A stretch of 64,000 nucleotides of DNA from Henckelia pumila (lineage: Eukaryota > Streptophyta > Magnoliopsida > Lamiales > Gesneriaceae), in the NCBI RefSeq assembly GCF_033568475.1, contig NC_133120.1, positions 21,991,425 through 22,055,424 of the forward strand, given 5' to 3'. Each line of letters opens with the position of its first letter. The stretch's first letter is position 1. Made by a program: the position numbers and the translations under genes. Positions 22,790 to 35,112 of this stretch are shown piece by piece. A model generated the notes under the pieces. That model was not told the origin of the DNA. It saw only the letters and a program-made list of their open reading frames with translations, and did not search any database.

Positions 22790-23700
22790 AGCACATTGTG
22801 TATCAATATGTTTCCTAGTATTTGGTGTGTCAACAGATTAAGGCAGAACATCGACGACCTGGAGGATTGCTTCACAGTTTACCGATTCTTGAGTGGAAAT
22901 GAGAGTTATCATGATGAACTTTGTGACCCATTTGCCGGTATCCTCAAGGTATTATGATGCTATCTAGGTTGTGGTGGATTGACTCACCAAGGCAGGGCAT
23001 TTCTTTCCATATAACCGAGATTTTGCTGAAGATATTTATTGCACATTCAGTAGATTGTGTATTTTCATGGCATGACAATAAGTATTGTTAGTAATAAAGA
23101 TTCAAGGTTTATTCCCAGATTCTGGGGGAGTTTTTAGTATGTCGTAAGAAATATTCTGAATGCAGCATATCATTCGAAAACTGATGACCAGTCAGAGTGT
23201 ACTATCTATACTCTTGAGGTTATGTTACGAACTTGCACTATGGTTTTGGTCCAACTTGGTAAGAATTTCTCATCGATTGAATTCGCGTATAACAATATAT
23301 ATCACTTTTGTATTGGTACGATACCCTTTGAGTCGTTGTACGGTCAGAAATTTTGTACTCCACTATTCTGGAAAGAAGTGTGGAAATGACAAGTTAAAGG
23401 ACCAGAGTTAGTATAATTGATTTACAAAAAAGATATCTCCAAGGTTTATTAGTCAAATTGGGATGTTGGACAATAAATGAGATATAATACAGACTAGTAT
23501 TGCCGCTATATTGATCTAGTATCCATGATGTGTTTTATGTATCACTATTGGGATAACATGTGGCAAATGAGTTTTACATCTTGCAACCATTTGAGGTACA
23601 GCTGGATACAAATTTAACATATATGGAAATACTATCGTGTTTTTTGGATGAAAAGTGTTGTATCTTGTAAAATGATATAAGATAATAAGAACCTGTTGTT
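22790..23700 (+). pseudogene. gypsy integrase remnant (element D)
   Basis: Translated fragments across several frames match gypsy integrase: the zinc-binding end VYQYVS-YLVCQQIKAEH, RRPGGLLHSLPILEW, and later core pieces (for example a 'T-I-Y-I-T-F-V-L' frame with a degenerate version of YNNSYH-like sequence near 23285-23330, and LYGQKFCTPLFW near 23335-23375). There are many stops and frameshifts and no usable frame. The best match in the window is the integrase of element A (13370-12500, minus). Confidence 0.8.
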
Positions 23701-23751
23701 CTTATTTAATTCATTCGGTACTTAAGATCTGATTTCGAGGAAGAAATCTCT

Positions 23752-23765
23752 TAAGTGGGGGAGAA
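23752..23765 (+). other. polypurine tract of element D
   Basis: TAAGTGGGGGAGAA immediately precedes the 3' LTR at 23766 and matches the tract of element A. Confidence 0.85.
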
Positions 23766-23918
23766 TATAGTATTCCGGTTCCATTTTACAATGTTAATTT
23801 GCTAAAACATGTTTAGAATAAATGAAACCTGATTAAGGGATATTTATATGATCAAATGGACAAAGAAATCAGATCCAGAACGTCCAAAATAGTTTAGAAA
23901 GGGTACAAGGGTTAGGAA

Positions 23919-24294
23919 GGATCGGATGCTCCGAACCCGAGATCGGACCATCCGAACCAGTGGAGTTCGGAAGGAGGGAATGATTTCAAAGGCTAGGGAC
24001 AATCGGGCGTTCCGATCAGGATATCGGAAGGTCTGAACTCACTAGGACAGGTGTCCAAATCTCGTGTAGGGGATGACGTTATGGCTGACGTCACATGGAC
24101 AGATCGGACGATCCGAAGGGTAGGATCGGACCATCCGAAGTGCACAAGACAAGTGTCAAAATGAATTATAAAAGTGTTTTGGACGCTAGAGATCGGATGA
24201 TCCAAAGAGGGATCGGACCGTCCGAACTCGCATGCATGCGACATGGCTCCCATGAAGGATCGAACAGCCCGAACTGGGGATCAGATGATCCAAA
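23919..24294. repeat. palindrome array of the GGATCGGACNATCCGAA type
   Basis: About eight to ten degenerate palindromes (for example GATCGGACCATCCGAA, GATCGGACGATCCGAA, GATCGGATGATCCAAA), spaced 15-60 bases apart, lie directly upstream of the TATA box at 24301-24310 in U3 of element D. Confidence 0.85.
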
Positions 24295-24300
24295 GTTGGC

Positions 24301-24310
24301 CTATAAATAG
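24301..24310 (+). promoter_or_regulatory. U3 TATA box of element D LTR
   Basis: CTATAAATAG lies directly after the palindrome array, at the same relative position as in the Tekay LTRs. Confidence 0.7.
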
Positions 24311-25263
24311 GCGGTCCGAACCTCAGAATTATGCACCAATTTCAAACAATTTTCTCGAATTATTAAGTGATTTTTGGCTTTTCTAATCATTTAAGAGTGG
24401 TCCGGGCCTTGGTGAGGCGTATATGGGGTTGTTGCGGAGCTGTGCCCATGTTTTAAAATTGACATCAGAGGACTGACGATGGATTAAGGTATAGCTCTAG
24501 CTCCTTATAGAAAATAGAGAGTATGCTATAGTCTAATTAAGGCCTTTAGAGCATGTTAAATGATGCATGGTTATTTTGCCTTGTAGAGTTGCATGGTAGG
24601 CTTGGAACCTAGATGAGTGCTTCTAGAAACTTCCTTAGAAAAGTACGTAAGTACTGACTGAGATTTCCAGCGGGTTTGCATGCTTATGTGTTGCATATTA
24701 TTTGACATGATGCATGTTACAGTTTTATGTTATTATGCTACATGTGCATTTCATATTGAGCTTGGATCTTTTATAGGGTACTCAGCCCTTGTTAGGAAGT
24801 TTTGACACTGATATTCATTACGACCAACGGGTCTGTCTAGTGATCTAGGGACATTTGATCCACAACCTGTTAGGAGTGAGTGGATGTACCTAGTGATTTG
24901 ATTCCCCGATGGTACTGCTCATATCATTGGCGCCAGTTTGAGTGGATTCTGATTAATTTATCTAGATATGATACCCGATCATCACATTGCATGCATAATA
25001 TACATATGTTTACTCGTACTACGTTTTATGCTAACTTTTAGTTGTTTCTGTTTGTCTGGAAAAACCCATTAGATGGGGTAGTTGCAGGTAATTCTCCTTG
25101 AGTTTTGGTGACCAATGCTGGATTGCAGGGTTAGCCAGTAGGATTTACCTTACTGGTATAAAGTTATTTAAGTTTCCGCATTTACTCTGATTATGATTAC
25201 TTATTTGTTTAATTGCATGTCTAAGTTTCTGATTAGTAGGTGATCACGGTGCGGGTCACTACA

Positions 25264-26578
25264 TGCTCAATGTTCTGGAATGAAAGCCTTGTGATGAACA
25301 GTTGAATCACTAAAAATCACATATATGAGCCAAAAAGTGGATTATTGTGAAGACCAAGTTTGACTTCATATGATGAATTGGATGGTTGAGATTGAGTCTA
25401 GATTTTAGTCCATGACCTAATGGTTGTCATCACTCAATCCCTAAACCATTGGTTTAAAGTGACATCAGTTGAGCAAACAAGAAATATAACGGTCATTCCA
25501 ACATATCTAGATGAAATCTTAGGAAAAGAGCACTGAAAGAATATTTTCTCTTGGCGGATGAATTCTGTTCTTTAATCTTCCTTATTCTCATTGATTACTT
25601 TTGTAAATGAGCGTGTGGGTATCTGATGGTATTATTCTATTATGACACAACATTCTTTCCATGACTATATTCTGTTTATTATTATTATGTTAACTTATCT
25701 TTGGTATCCATTAACTTATTTATTGTCATTTAAAAAAACTTATTTTTACCAGTCTTCTTGTTATTAACTTAATAACTTATATTATGTTTCAACTTCCAAT
25801 TGATGATTATTCTTCAGAAAACTAGATTGTCAAAATATATTATTGTTTAGCCCATAAAATTAGAAGACATTTTACTAGCCCAAGGTGGAGAGGTTCCTAT
25901 CGGCCCAGTTCTTGAGGCCGCACATCCCAATCATTTTCGCCCATCAGCATAAAGAAGAATCCAAGTCCAATAAAAATGGCAGCGGAAAATTGAAATGGAA
26001 GTTTCATTAAAAGACTTGGACCAAGTCAAAATATAATGGTGGAAAGTGGCAAGAGAACGTGGCCCATTTTCATAGATAGTAGAAGAGTGGTAAGTTACTC
26101 CAATCAGGAACAAAATGCACGACAACATGCAAAATTGAAGACAATCAATCAACAAAACAAAACAAAACATCTCCAAAAGCTCTACATTTCTACAGTAATA
26201 TTTTTGCATTTTTTCGAAGTCTTCATCATCTTCATATTTTTCCAAAACTTTTCAGTGCACATGTTCAGTACTTTTTTGTTTGTTCCTAGAACTATCCTGT
26301 AGTATATTTTCTATTTTTTTATGGCAAACATGAGCCATTTTCAAGTTTGTAATAGCAATGTTCAATTTTCGTTTGTTATTAAAACTTTTTCTCCATAATT
26401 TCTTGTGTTCTTTGGCATATAAACTATGGAATTGATACTGACGACGAAACCGGGGCTCACTTTTCGCTTTGTTTAGAAGTTAGATTTATATTAATTTATT
26501 TTCATCTCTTTTGGCCTGATCGTGCCTGGCACGCCTGCAACACCCCACTCTAGCAATTTTTGTGTGCAAACATAATTA
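25264..26578 (+). other. non-coding stretch, probably 5' LTR and leader of element N
   Basis: No coding signal is supported. It lies between the LTR of D and the gag of N. The right end has CGTGCCTGGCACGCC and the primer-like TGGCACGCCCGATGGGAC (26579-26596), the arrangement found at the 5' LTR/primer junction of Tat/Ogre-group elements. I cannot fix the left LTR boundary or a target duplication. Confidence 0.4.
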
Positions 26579-26599
26579 TGGCACGCCCGATGGGACAAC

Positions 26600-29139
26600 A
26601 TGATGCCGAGGAACCGTAGAGATCTAGAGAAAGGCGACGGCAAGTCGTCGCAAGATGGTGTCACCGGAGAATTTGGTCCTCATGTTGATGCTGCCGAAAT
26701 CATTGTTCAACCGGAGGAGCATGTTGAGAAACATCCACAAACTGGTGAAGGAGGATCTGGAGAAATTCCAAAAATTTTGGTGGTTCATTCTGATCATTTT
26801 GATTCCATGGTCTTGAAAAAGTTTGAGGACATGATTCTGATGGTCGCTGGCACCATGGAACGCATGGAGGAAGCACATAGGTTGATTATCTTGTCCATGA
26901 GCTATATGCGAGGTGAGATGATAAAACTCAAAACCAGTGAATCTCAAGAGCAGACAGTTAATCCATGGAAACATGTTGATGAGAGCCAGAAGTCAAACGA
27001 AGTGGTGAATCTAGTGAAGGTTCCACGGCAGGCGATCTTCTTCACCTTGGAAACTCTGGGTTTGGTCATCAGAAAGATAGGTACACTCCTCCGCACATAA
27101 GAGAAGATGAACCATGGATGAGAGTTCCACCAATCCATAAGGTCAGTGGTAAGACACCCATTATTTAGAGTTTTGCAGTTACCAACCCTGGAGCACAGTC
27201 TGGCCTCTATGTTGAACAGTATGCTTGCCCATATCCCATGATGAACACTCGGGGGGCAACCACTTATCATCATCCATTGAATGGCCCACCAGTAGTGGAT
27301 TAGGATACCATAAGGGAGATGGTGCAGGATCTGTATGGACAAGGAATTAGGCCAATGACTAGGCCTGAGTTCCACAAGCCTTATCCAAAGATCATCGACA
27401 TCAGTAAAACTTATCCAATGGGGTTCAAGGTACCTGACTTCACACTGTTTTCAGGAGATGATGGTCAATCATCCACAGAGCATGTAGCCTGGTTCACCAT
27501 AATATGTGGAATACTGGCCAACTATGAGAATTTTTCGTTCTTCAAGATGAGGTTGTTCCCTAACACGCTTACTGGGACACCGTTCACATGGTACACTCAA
27601 CTGCCAAGGAATTATATTTTCACTTGGCAGGAAATGCAGAAATTATTCCACACTAATTTCTATCAAACTAAGCCAGAGACTAGCATTGCTGATTTGTCAA
27701 AGTTAACGCAGAAGTCCGAGGAGACATCATTGTTGTTCATTGAAAGTTTCAAGAAGTTGAAGAGCCATTGTAAATTGTTCCTTCCAGAACTTGAATTTGT
27801 CAAATTGGCCCAAAGGGGGTTAGACTTTGAGTTGAGAAAGAAGTTCCAGGGAATCGAGTTTTGTGATTTCTATGAAATGGCCGCGAAAGTGGACGAGTTT
27901 AAGGAACTCTTACAAGAGGAATCACGTAGAAAGAAAACCAATGTGGGTTTTTACAATCAAGATATTGAGGACGTTTCATTAGCAAAAGTGGGCAAATTTG
28001 GTTCCTTCATATGTCCATCTCTAAAGCGCAAAACTGGTGAACATGCGAAACTAAGTTCATAAGTGATGCAAGGTCATAGCACAATTCAGTTCACTTTTGA
28101 TGTGTCAAATAAAGAGGAGATCTTTGATTTTCTAGTCAAGGAGAAGTTTGTCACATTTCCTGCAGACCATCAGGTACCAAAGAAGGAGGAATTGAAAGGG
28201 AAAGAGTACTGTAAGTATCATAATTACTTCAATCATACTACCAATTCTTGTTCTGCATTCAAGAATATCATCCAAGAAATAATCAACAAGGGGGTATTGA
28301 AGTTCCCTGAGAAGAATGAAACCATGTTGATCGACGAGGATCCATTTACTCTAGTTTCACAAGTGAATGTCAGTACCCCAGATCTAAGGAGTATCATTGC
28401 TCAGCAGACGGAACGCCAGCGAGATAAAGAAATGGCCCCAATGAGAATGATAAAAAGATGTTGTGTTTCTAGGAACATGATATTTGAGATCAATGAAGAG
28501 AAACACAGTGATAGGAGCACCCAATATGCCTGGAGAAATAGGGCTAGGACCCACTCACATATAGAAAGAAACATGGTCCAAGGGCCAAGGAAATATTTTG
28601 AGGGTCCAAGGAAAATACGCTCAGGGGGCAATCAAGTGGTACCTTAAAGAACTGAAAGGGTAATTCAAACACATACACCAACTTCCACACAGGAGAATCA
28701 TGGTCAGAAAATCTAGATTACAATGAGAGACAAACCCAGGTTCGTGATTCCTCCGAATGTGCAACCTGATGGACAGTGGCATTTGGTGCGTCATAAGAAT
28801 TTCCCTTTACCACTCACAAGAAATCAAAAGAGGAGACTTTTGAGAGAAAAAGAAAAGGCACGCAGAACTAAAATTGATGCTCCTATGCCAAGCAAAAGCA
28901 ACTTTGGCAGAAAGGCAACTGAAGACAAAGAGTTTGAGGACAATGACTTGCTGTCAGAAGAAAAACCCAGTACCAAGAAATAGGTTAGTTTCCAAGTAGG
29001 TGAGTTCACCATATCGGTGGATTGTGCCACTGGATTTTTGGTCTTACCTGATATATTCAAGTCTAAGGAGGAACCTTCCAGAACAGTGGAACCAATGTAG
29101 GAAGACGGTAAGGAAGAAGTCTTCAGAGAACCATGCAGT
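26600..29139 (+). pseudogene. gag of element N (Tat/Ogre-like)
   Basis: Pieces at 26600-27100, 27319-28062, 28063-28647 and 28723-28983 line up in order. The N-terminal part is variable and acidic. The core has YPMGFKVPDFTLFSGDDGQS, FKMRLFPNTLTGTPFTWY, FHTNFYQTKPETSIADLSKL and FVKLAQRGLDFELRKKF. A second block (FDFLVKEKFVTFPADHQVPK, CKYHNYFNHTTNSCSAFKN, INKGVLKFPEKNETMLIDED) matches the C-terminal gag region of this group. Stops (for example 27302-27304 and 28060-28062) and frame changes interrupt it. It breaks off at the solo LTR target duplication GGCGT (29140-29144). Confidence 0.8.
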
Positions 29140-29144
29140 GGCGT

Positions 29145-30762
29145 TGCTACAACTTAAATTGTAATTCACCCAAGTGTAGGTTGTATGCAGTTAATATACT
29201 CATGAGTACGAGATCGATCCACGGAGAGGATGTTGTAAGTTTAATTTTAGCAATGATATATTATAGATGGAAATATTATTATAAAACTTCAAATACACAA
29301 ATTATAAAATTGTCAAGGCTTCAAATGTTCATTGTTGGATTATTTAAGATTGCTTAACGAAAATAAATAAAAGAAACTAATATAAGAATAAACATAAAAG
29401 AACAATGAAATATTTAAAAAAATATATCATATAATATTGTTCACACTGTATTAATATCAGATTAACCGATATTTAATACATGATACACATAATATATATA
29501 TAAATGCATAAATATAAATTGACATAAAAGTAAATGTTAGATCAAATCACTATATTTCATTTTAAAAAACCGGCAAAACTACGCTATTGTTTAAATAAAA
29601 TATATGAATTTTTTTATGTTAGATGGGAGAAAGTAAAAGTTAGATGCGAGAAAGTAAATGCTAGTTGTGAGAAAGTAAATGTTAGTTCAAATCACAATAT
29701 ATTATTTAGAACAACCGGCAGAGCCACGCTATTGTCTAAAAAATATATATGACTTTATTATAAATTGATACATATATTTATAGTATATAATTATTGTAGT
29801 ATTCATTGTATCATATTGGACAACAAATAAAGGTAACCACATTTAAGGTACCAAGTATTTGATGTAAATAGATAACGATAAATCATCCAAATTATACCTA
29901 CAAATAAAGATGAATTAGTAAAACAAAATAAAAATTGAAAATGGAAGAATATACAAAATATAAATAATCTTACTTGACCAACAATGAAACCTTTTCACCT
30001 TGACATAAAAGGATTTATCTTGTAATGAACATAAGACTCAAGAGTAAGGAAAAAAGAAATTTCATACATAAACTTGGAGAAATATGCATACTCAAATTCT
30101 TATTCTTACACACAATATTTATTTTACAAGTGAGGAATTTCTCTACACTTTTGCACACTTCAAAGCTTATACAACACATCTATTTATAGGCCAAATGAGA
30201 GCAAGATTCCAAGACTCATTAAATATGAAATAGTAAAATTGACGGGTGCTTGTCTCCTTGAATGTCAATACCTTGACGCAACTTTTATTGGCATGTTTGA
30301 TGTCTTAGACCACCGATTCAGACCTTCCACTCAAACTAAAACACGTGGGAAATTTTGTGTATATGTATTTGGATATATAATTCACTTCTTTTGGGTAAAA
30401 GGTGAAATAGTTATGATATTTTTACAACAAGCTGGTCATAGTAAAAGTAAATCTATCTCCTTTTTTATTTTTGATCATTTTGATCATCTTAATGAGGTTT
30501 TTGGAATTTCTTGTCTTCTACAAAGTTTAAGATGCCTCTTTTGTGATTCTAGAGGATTTAAAATCACTCCAATATGACCTCTGTAGCTTAGTAATTTTAT
30601 TTTTACCAAATCTGCGCAAACCATAAAATACAACATTTTTATTAAAACATTTAAATATAAACACATAACACTAAAATAATTCAACTTCATAATTTTAATG
30701 AAACTTTAATTTTAAAACACAACTTTTAACATATAAATAATTATGAATTTTAAGTTTCATCA
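29145..30762 (-). mobile_element. solo LTR 'O' (1618 bp), target duplication GGCGT
   Basis: On the plus strand it begins TGCTACAACTTAAATTG and ends AAGTTTCATCA, flanked by GGCGT at 29140-29144 and 30763-30767. Minus orientation is suggested by a TATA box CTATAAATAG (minus) at about 30189-30180 and by the GTGGATCGATCTCG...ACACTTGGG words near the minus-strand 3' end, common at the ends of plant gypsy LTRs. A diverged direct repeat (about 29530-29620 and 29678-29755, with GAGAAAGTAAATGTTAG units between) lies inside. Family not identified. Confidence 0.85.
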
Positions 30763-30767
30763 GGCGT

Positions 30768-31150
30768 GAGTATAGAAGGATAAGAACCACATAAACCAAA
30801 AAGAGTGGTGATAGAGAAGACTGCCATCGAAATGACAAAACATATTAGGCCCTTATACATTAAGGCACATGTGAATGGTCAACCAATATCAAGGGTACTG
30901 ATGAAAAATGGTTTTGCAGTGAACATCTTGCCATTGAGGTTATTCAGGAACCTAGGAAAAGAAGAAATGGATCTCATTCCAACGGAGGTTTCTGTTTACA
31001 GCATTAACAAGGGATGCTACCAAAACTATTGGAGGGTTCCTGGCAGAGGTATTGGTGGGGGTAAAACTTCTATTTCAGCATTTTTTTGGTGAATTCTTCT
31101 GCCAATTTCCAAGACTTGTTAGGCCGGGACTAGATACATGCAAATCATTG
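30768..31150 (+). pseudogene. aspartic protease of element N
   Basis: The frame contains IRPLYIKAHVNGQPISRVL, then MKNGFAVNILPLRLF and KTSISAFFW. In this family the active site reads DNGSAVN; here the catalytic Asp position is Lys and Ser is Phe, so it is inactive. The downstream GRD-IHAN motif has a stop where Trp is usual (near 31128). Confidence 0.75.
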
Positions 31151-32019
31151 CATACCATCATCGATGCACTAGTTCCTAATGTTCTGGAAAGGAGATGATG
31201 TAGAGATTGTGCAAGAAGATTCTCAACCTTTACAAACCAATTCAAGTGTGGTTGAGTCCAGGTATTAAAATGGTGATTTGGTCCAATTAAGTTCAATGGA
31301 CAGAAGAAAGATGGACAACCCAAATCTGTATACATGGAGACAATGGGAACCAATGAATGTTTTGGCAGAATCCTAAAAACTACGGTCATTGCAACCCCTA
31401 TGCCAATGGTCCAACCACTCATCGAAGGTGTTGCTGATTGATTTCAAAATCATAGAATTGGTGGCAGCTGTAGCCGCCATTAAGAAGGCACAGGTGCAAC
31501 AGATAATGGACTTGGTAGAGACAACCTACTGTGGGAAGTGAATGGTTCTGAGATCATTTATGAGGAGGAACCTGATCCTTCTGAAGAATTTCAATTTGAG
31601 GATCATTCTCTAGACTCATCACAGATGGAGGATCACCAACCCTAGGTACAAGATCCACTAGAAGAAGTTAACTTGGGAGGTTTGGATAATCCAAAGCCTG
31701 TCTATAACAATTCCTTGCTAGACAATGAATTAAAAAACAAGTTGAAAGAACTGCTGACATAATTCAATGATTGCTTTGCCAGGAGTTATGAGGACATGCC
31801 TGGGTTAGATCAAAAATTGGTGGAACATCGTCTTCATATCAAAGATGATTTCAAGCCATACAAACAATCAGCAAAGAGAATGTCCAAGGAAGTGGAGGTG
31901 AAAGTGAAGGAAGAGATAGAGAAACTTGCGAAAACATGGTTCATAAGGCCAATCAGATACGTAGAGTGGCTCTCAAATGTGGCTCATGTGGTGAAGAAAA
32001 ATGGGAAATTGAGGGTTTG
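31151..32019 (+). pseudogene. protease-RT linker and first part of RT of element N
   Basis: Degenerate linker in several frames (for example NGSEIIYEEEPDPSEEF) leads to a frame at 31796: MPGLDQKLVEHRLHIK, FKPYKQSAKRMSKEVEVKVK and VEWLSNVAHVVKKNGKLRVC, the N-terminal RT motifs of gypsy elements. Sequence homology ends right after LRVC at about 32019, where element F begins. Confidence 0.8.
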
Positions 32020-32860
32020 TGATGCAAATATTGGATGCATGAAAAACAAACACGATTATAAACGAATCGTAGCCTCAATTTAATAACAAAAAATTTCAAT
32101 AATGTTGTCCCAATCTTTTGAACAAGTAAGTTTGGAAATCCACCTCTAGTTTACGGTGAAACTAGCAATAGATAATCACAAGATAAACAATTAATCACAA
32201 CAGAACCTTCAGAAAACTTGTTTCCGAAAATCCACGAAGATAATAAATTGACAAACGCCACAAAGTTTATGAAACTTTGATAAGTTTGATTTTAGCAAAA
32301 TTCTAGAAAGATTAAGAATTGATAAAAATCAATAAATCATAATCGTTGTTGTCCCAATAATGAATGTATATATTGTATTTATAATACAACTATAAAATAA
32401 AAAAAGATATCGCAAAATAATATTTAAAGATATCCAAGATATCTTCCAAAAGTTTCCTAATAAACTTAAAAGACTCAAAATATCACAATATATCAAAATA
32501 TATCAAAAACCACATACATACAATACACACCAAAGTGTGTTTTTTTCGCACATGCACGGGCGCGCGAGACAAGAGGCACGAACGCGCATGCGTCTCGTAT
32601 TTCCATTGTAAAAAATCCACTAGGCAGTGCGGGCGCGCATGGTGTTCACAATGAGCACGTGGGCGCACCAAGGAAAGGGCGCGGGCGCGCGGCACCTTCG
32701 AGCCAAGAAATTCAATTTCGTGTTTTCTTCAATATTTTCATTACTTTCTTAATCTTTTTGGACTTCAATATCACCACAAAACCTTTAAAAATGATCTTCA
32801 AGCATTCCAACTTGATTCCCATGAATTCCAAAGCCTTCACCTCTCGATTGTAAATCAGGG
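32020..32860 (-). repeat. probable 3' LTR of element F
   Basis: Non-coding, A/T-rich, with a G/C-rich palindromic cluster (GGGCGCGCGAGAC, AACGCGCATGCG, GGCGCGGGCGCGCGG) at 32547-32696 and, downstream on the minus strand, a TATA-like TTATAAATAC at 32384-32375. The plus-strand left end starts TGATGCAAATATTGG. The right boundary is uncertain. Confidence 0.5.
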
Positions 32861-33219
32861 AGCAAATCTTGGAACAATATGAATCTTCGTTCACCTCCTT
32901 GATTCATATCAGACTCCCCTTCTTCAAAAAGATTTGTTTTCAAATCTTGCGCCTTGTCTACAAAAACAAAGAAAGAATTAGAAACTTTAAAAATATTTTT
33001 CACATTCACTAGTATACCTTTCTCACTCAAAATCATATCAAGACTCACGAAATTTCTCATGCACAAATTAAACACCTCAACAACATTAGTATGCAAAAGC
33101 ATGGTTAATATTGCATTAAGCATTAAAAAAATCAAGTTCCTCCCCTTCTTAGTCCTAGTTAATCCCAACACAAAATTCATAGATAAGTATAACCATTGTT
33201 TCCTATGAATAAGAAACAA
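32785..33219 (-). pseudogene. late integrase / C-terminal pol remnant (element F)
   Basis: The frame has YLSMNFVLGLTRTKKGRN, resembling the DLSMDFVLGLP motif at the start of the gypsy integrase core, then a degenerate middle and DLKTNLFEEGESD, resembling the DLRTNP...EGEDD tail near the end of such polyproteins. The core between them is mostly lost. Confidence 0.6.
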
Positions 33220-33340
33220 TTCGCATGCAATATGTCACTCAACATATCTCTTCATGTGTAACCATAACCAATATTCATCCATGATATTCACTATTCAACA
33301 ATGAACATGGAATAAAAATTTTGTCCTCTTCAAACAAGTA

Positions 33341-33685
33341 TCAATTACTCACACAAAATTGATCACGAATACCATGCAAACAAAACACAAACATATCATT
33401 AAAATCACTATCAAATGCATATAACTGATTAACATTCACAGAAACAATTCCTCCACCCAAAGGTGAAGTAACAGCAACTACAGCAGGCAAAGGCTCAGAG
33501 GGCAAAGCATGCATCATAAAAAATTTCTCAGATATGAAAGTATGGGATGCACCCGTATCTTTCAATACAAGAGCAGGATAACAAAAAATCGAACATTTAC
33601 CTGCTATGACATCATCAGGTGATGTTTGAGCCTGATCCTTGGTCAGAGCAAAAACTCGTGCCTGCTGCCCCGGAGGTTGATTCAC
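33341..33685 (-). pseudogene. aspartic protease of element F
   Basis: MNQPPGQQARVFALTKDQAQ leads into YPALVLKDTGASHTFISEKFF, with the catalytic DTGASHTFIS motif intact. It then continues to a stop at 33341. The next expected domain (RT) is absent. Confidence 0.75.
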
Positions 33686-34504
33686 ATTCTGGTTACCTCC
33701 CTGTCGATTCTTCTGTTGCGGCTGAAAAGAGTGAACTGCAGAATCTTGCCTCTCAGGCTGAGCTGTCGGTCGAGAAGACCTAACACTCTGTGATCGCTCA
33801 GAACCGCGCTAAGGACACACTCTGGCAAAGTGTCCAGGTTGCTGGCAGATATTAAAGCTTCCAAATATTTCTCTACACTGATAACTGGGGTGTCGACCTC
33901 CACACTTGTTGCAAGACATACCTGAAGATCCAAAACTCTGTCCCGATCCAAACTCCTTCGAGCCACTGGAACTAGAAGAACTGCTCCCTAGCTTCTTGAA
34001 CTGTTTTCCTTTCGGTCGAAAGTGATCTTTTCTACTACTGCCGCTGCTTCCTCCCTCATACCTCGGTGGTTGATTCTGAAACTGAGACGGCTGATTCTGA
34101 AACTGTCTCGGTTGTTGAGATACAAAATGAGCTCCACGCTATTTCATCAAACCTGCTTCGGCTCCTTCGGCTTGATTCGGTGCATCAGCAAAATTATCGG
34201 GCCTTCCAGTATTTACCAAGGTAAAGATATCGGGATTCAAGCCATTTATGAACTGATTGGCTTTTGCTTCCTCGTTATTGTCTATATGTGGCGCAAACCT
34301 GAACAGACTATCAAACTTGTACACATACTCTTCAATATTCAAATTTCCTTGCCTCAAAGTAGCAAACTCTGCCCATTTATATTTTCTGTAAGAGATTGGG
34401 TAGAAGCGTTTATAAAACTCAGTCTTGAACAAACTCCAAGAAATAACCGTACCTCGATTCACTATGGAATCTGAGATGAATTCCATGTATTCGAACCAAG
34501 TGTG
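33686..34504 (-). pseudogene. gag of element F, N-terminus cut by solo LTR G
   Basis: From the LTR junction the sequence reads TWFEYMEF, ISWSLFKTEFYKRFYPISYR, EFATLRQGNLNIEEYVYKFD and NQFINGLNPDIFTLV, a typical plant chromovirus-like gag. A zinc-binding region follows at about 33910-33810 (CNKCGGRHPSYQC, then ICQQPGHFARVC with the first knuckle Cys lost). Frameshifts separate these pieces. Confidence 0.78.
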
Positions 34505-35074
34505 TGTTGGAGTTTGGTTAACTCGTGCCCGGAAATGCATCGGAAATTTTATAATTTTTAACAAAAGGGATCCAAACATTTATATAGTATTCAAAATCAA
34601 ACACCCATAGGGTGTTTAGAAGTTTTACCTATCAATCTCAAAGATTGATTTATGGCTCCAACCAAGTTGATAAACAACTAGGCTCTTGAAGTGGTAGACA
34701 CTATCTACAAGCTTCCAAAAGCACACCTTGCTCAAAATGGATTCAACACTTCAACACTTCGAATTAGGTCCACGACTAGACGATCAAGATCCGCTCTAAA
34801 TATGCACTAGAATATTTAGAGTATTTTGCATTGAGATTTTCCTTTTCTTGTTCCTCAAAAATTGAAAGAAAAAACTTGGAGAAAAATTGAAGAGGTGTTC
34901 GGCCACATCACTTCAAATTTGGAATCAATATGTGTGTATATTATTCATAATAATATAATCATAGTGAAGGATTAAATGATGCAATTAAAACCATGCATGA
35001 AAAAGTTAAAGGCTTGCATGAAAAATTGCATCCATCCTTTCAACCCTTCAAATACCTCACACATATATAAAACA

Positions 35075-35112
<38 letters not shown>

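Larger units (their letters stand above)
22790..25263 (+). mobile_element. Ty3/gypsy element D, 3' end (integrase remnant, polypurine tract, 3' LTR)
   Basis: It is plus oriented, starts inside integrase at the insertion point of Athila B and ends with a complete 3' LTR. The remaining 5' part should lie beyond the far end of B, outside the window. It is heavily mutated and is the oldest layer in the left half of the window. Confidence 0.88.
23766..25263 (+). repeat. 3' LTR of element D (1498 bp)
   Basis: It begins TATAGTATTCCGG (the usual TG mutated to TA) after the polypurine tract and ends GTGCGGGTCACTACA. Palindrome array 23919-24294, then TATA box CTATAAATAG at 24301-24310. It is distantly related in layout, not in array sequence, to the Tekay LTRs. 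The first bases of the right flank are TGCTC. Confidence 0.85.
26579..32019 (+). mobile_element. Tat/Ogre-like Ty3/gypsy element N, decayed, 3' part missing
   Basis: Primer-like site, gag, protease and the start of RT are in order on the plus strand. It is split by solo LTR O (29145-30762) and cut off in RT at about 32019 by element F. The gag type (DFTLFSGDDGQS..., FVKLAQRGLDFELRKKF) is that of Tat/Ogre-group elements. Coding is broken by many stops. Confidence 0.78.
32020..34504 (-). mobile_element. internally deleted Ty3/gypsy element F
   Basis: On the minus strand gag (34504-33690) leads to protease (33685-33341), then directly to a late integrase-like remnant (33219-32785) and an LTR-like region (32860-32020). 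RT, RNase H and most of integrase are missing. The 5' end is cut in gag by solo LTR G. The left boundary is taken from where RT homology of element N stops; no target duplication could be checked. Confidence 0.65.

Noticed and set aside
25931..26302. Overlapping 104- and 88-residue frames on opposite strands
   Set aside because: A/T-rich non-coding sequence next to the Tat/Ogre primer site; no motif, and opposite-strand overlap suggests chance.
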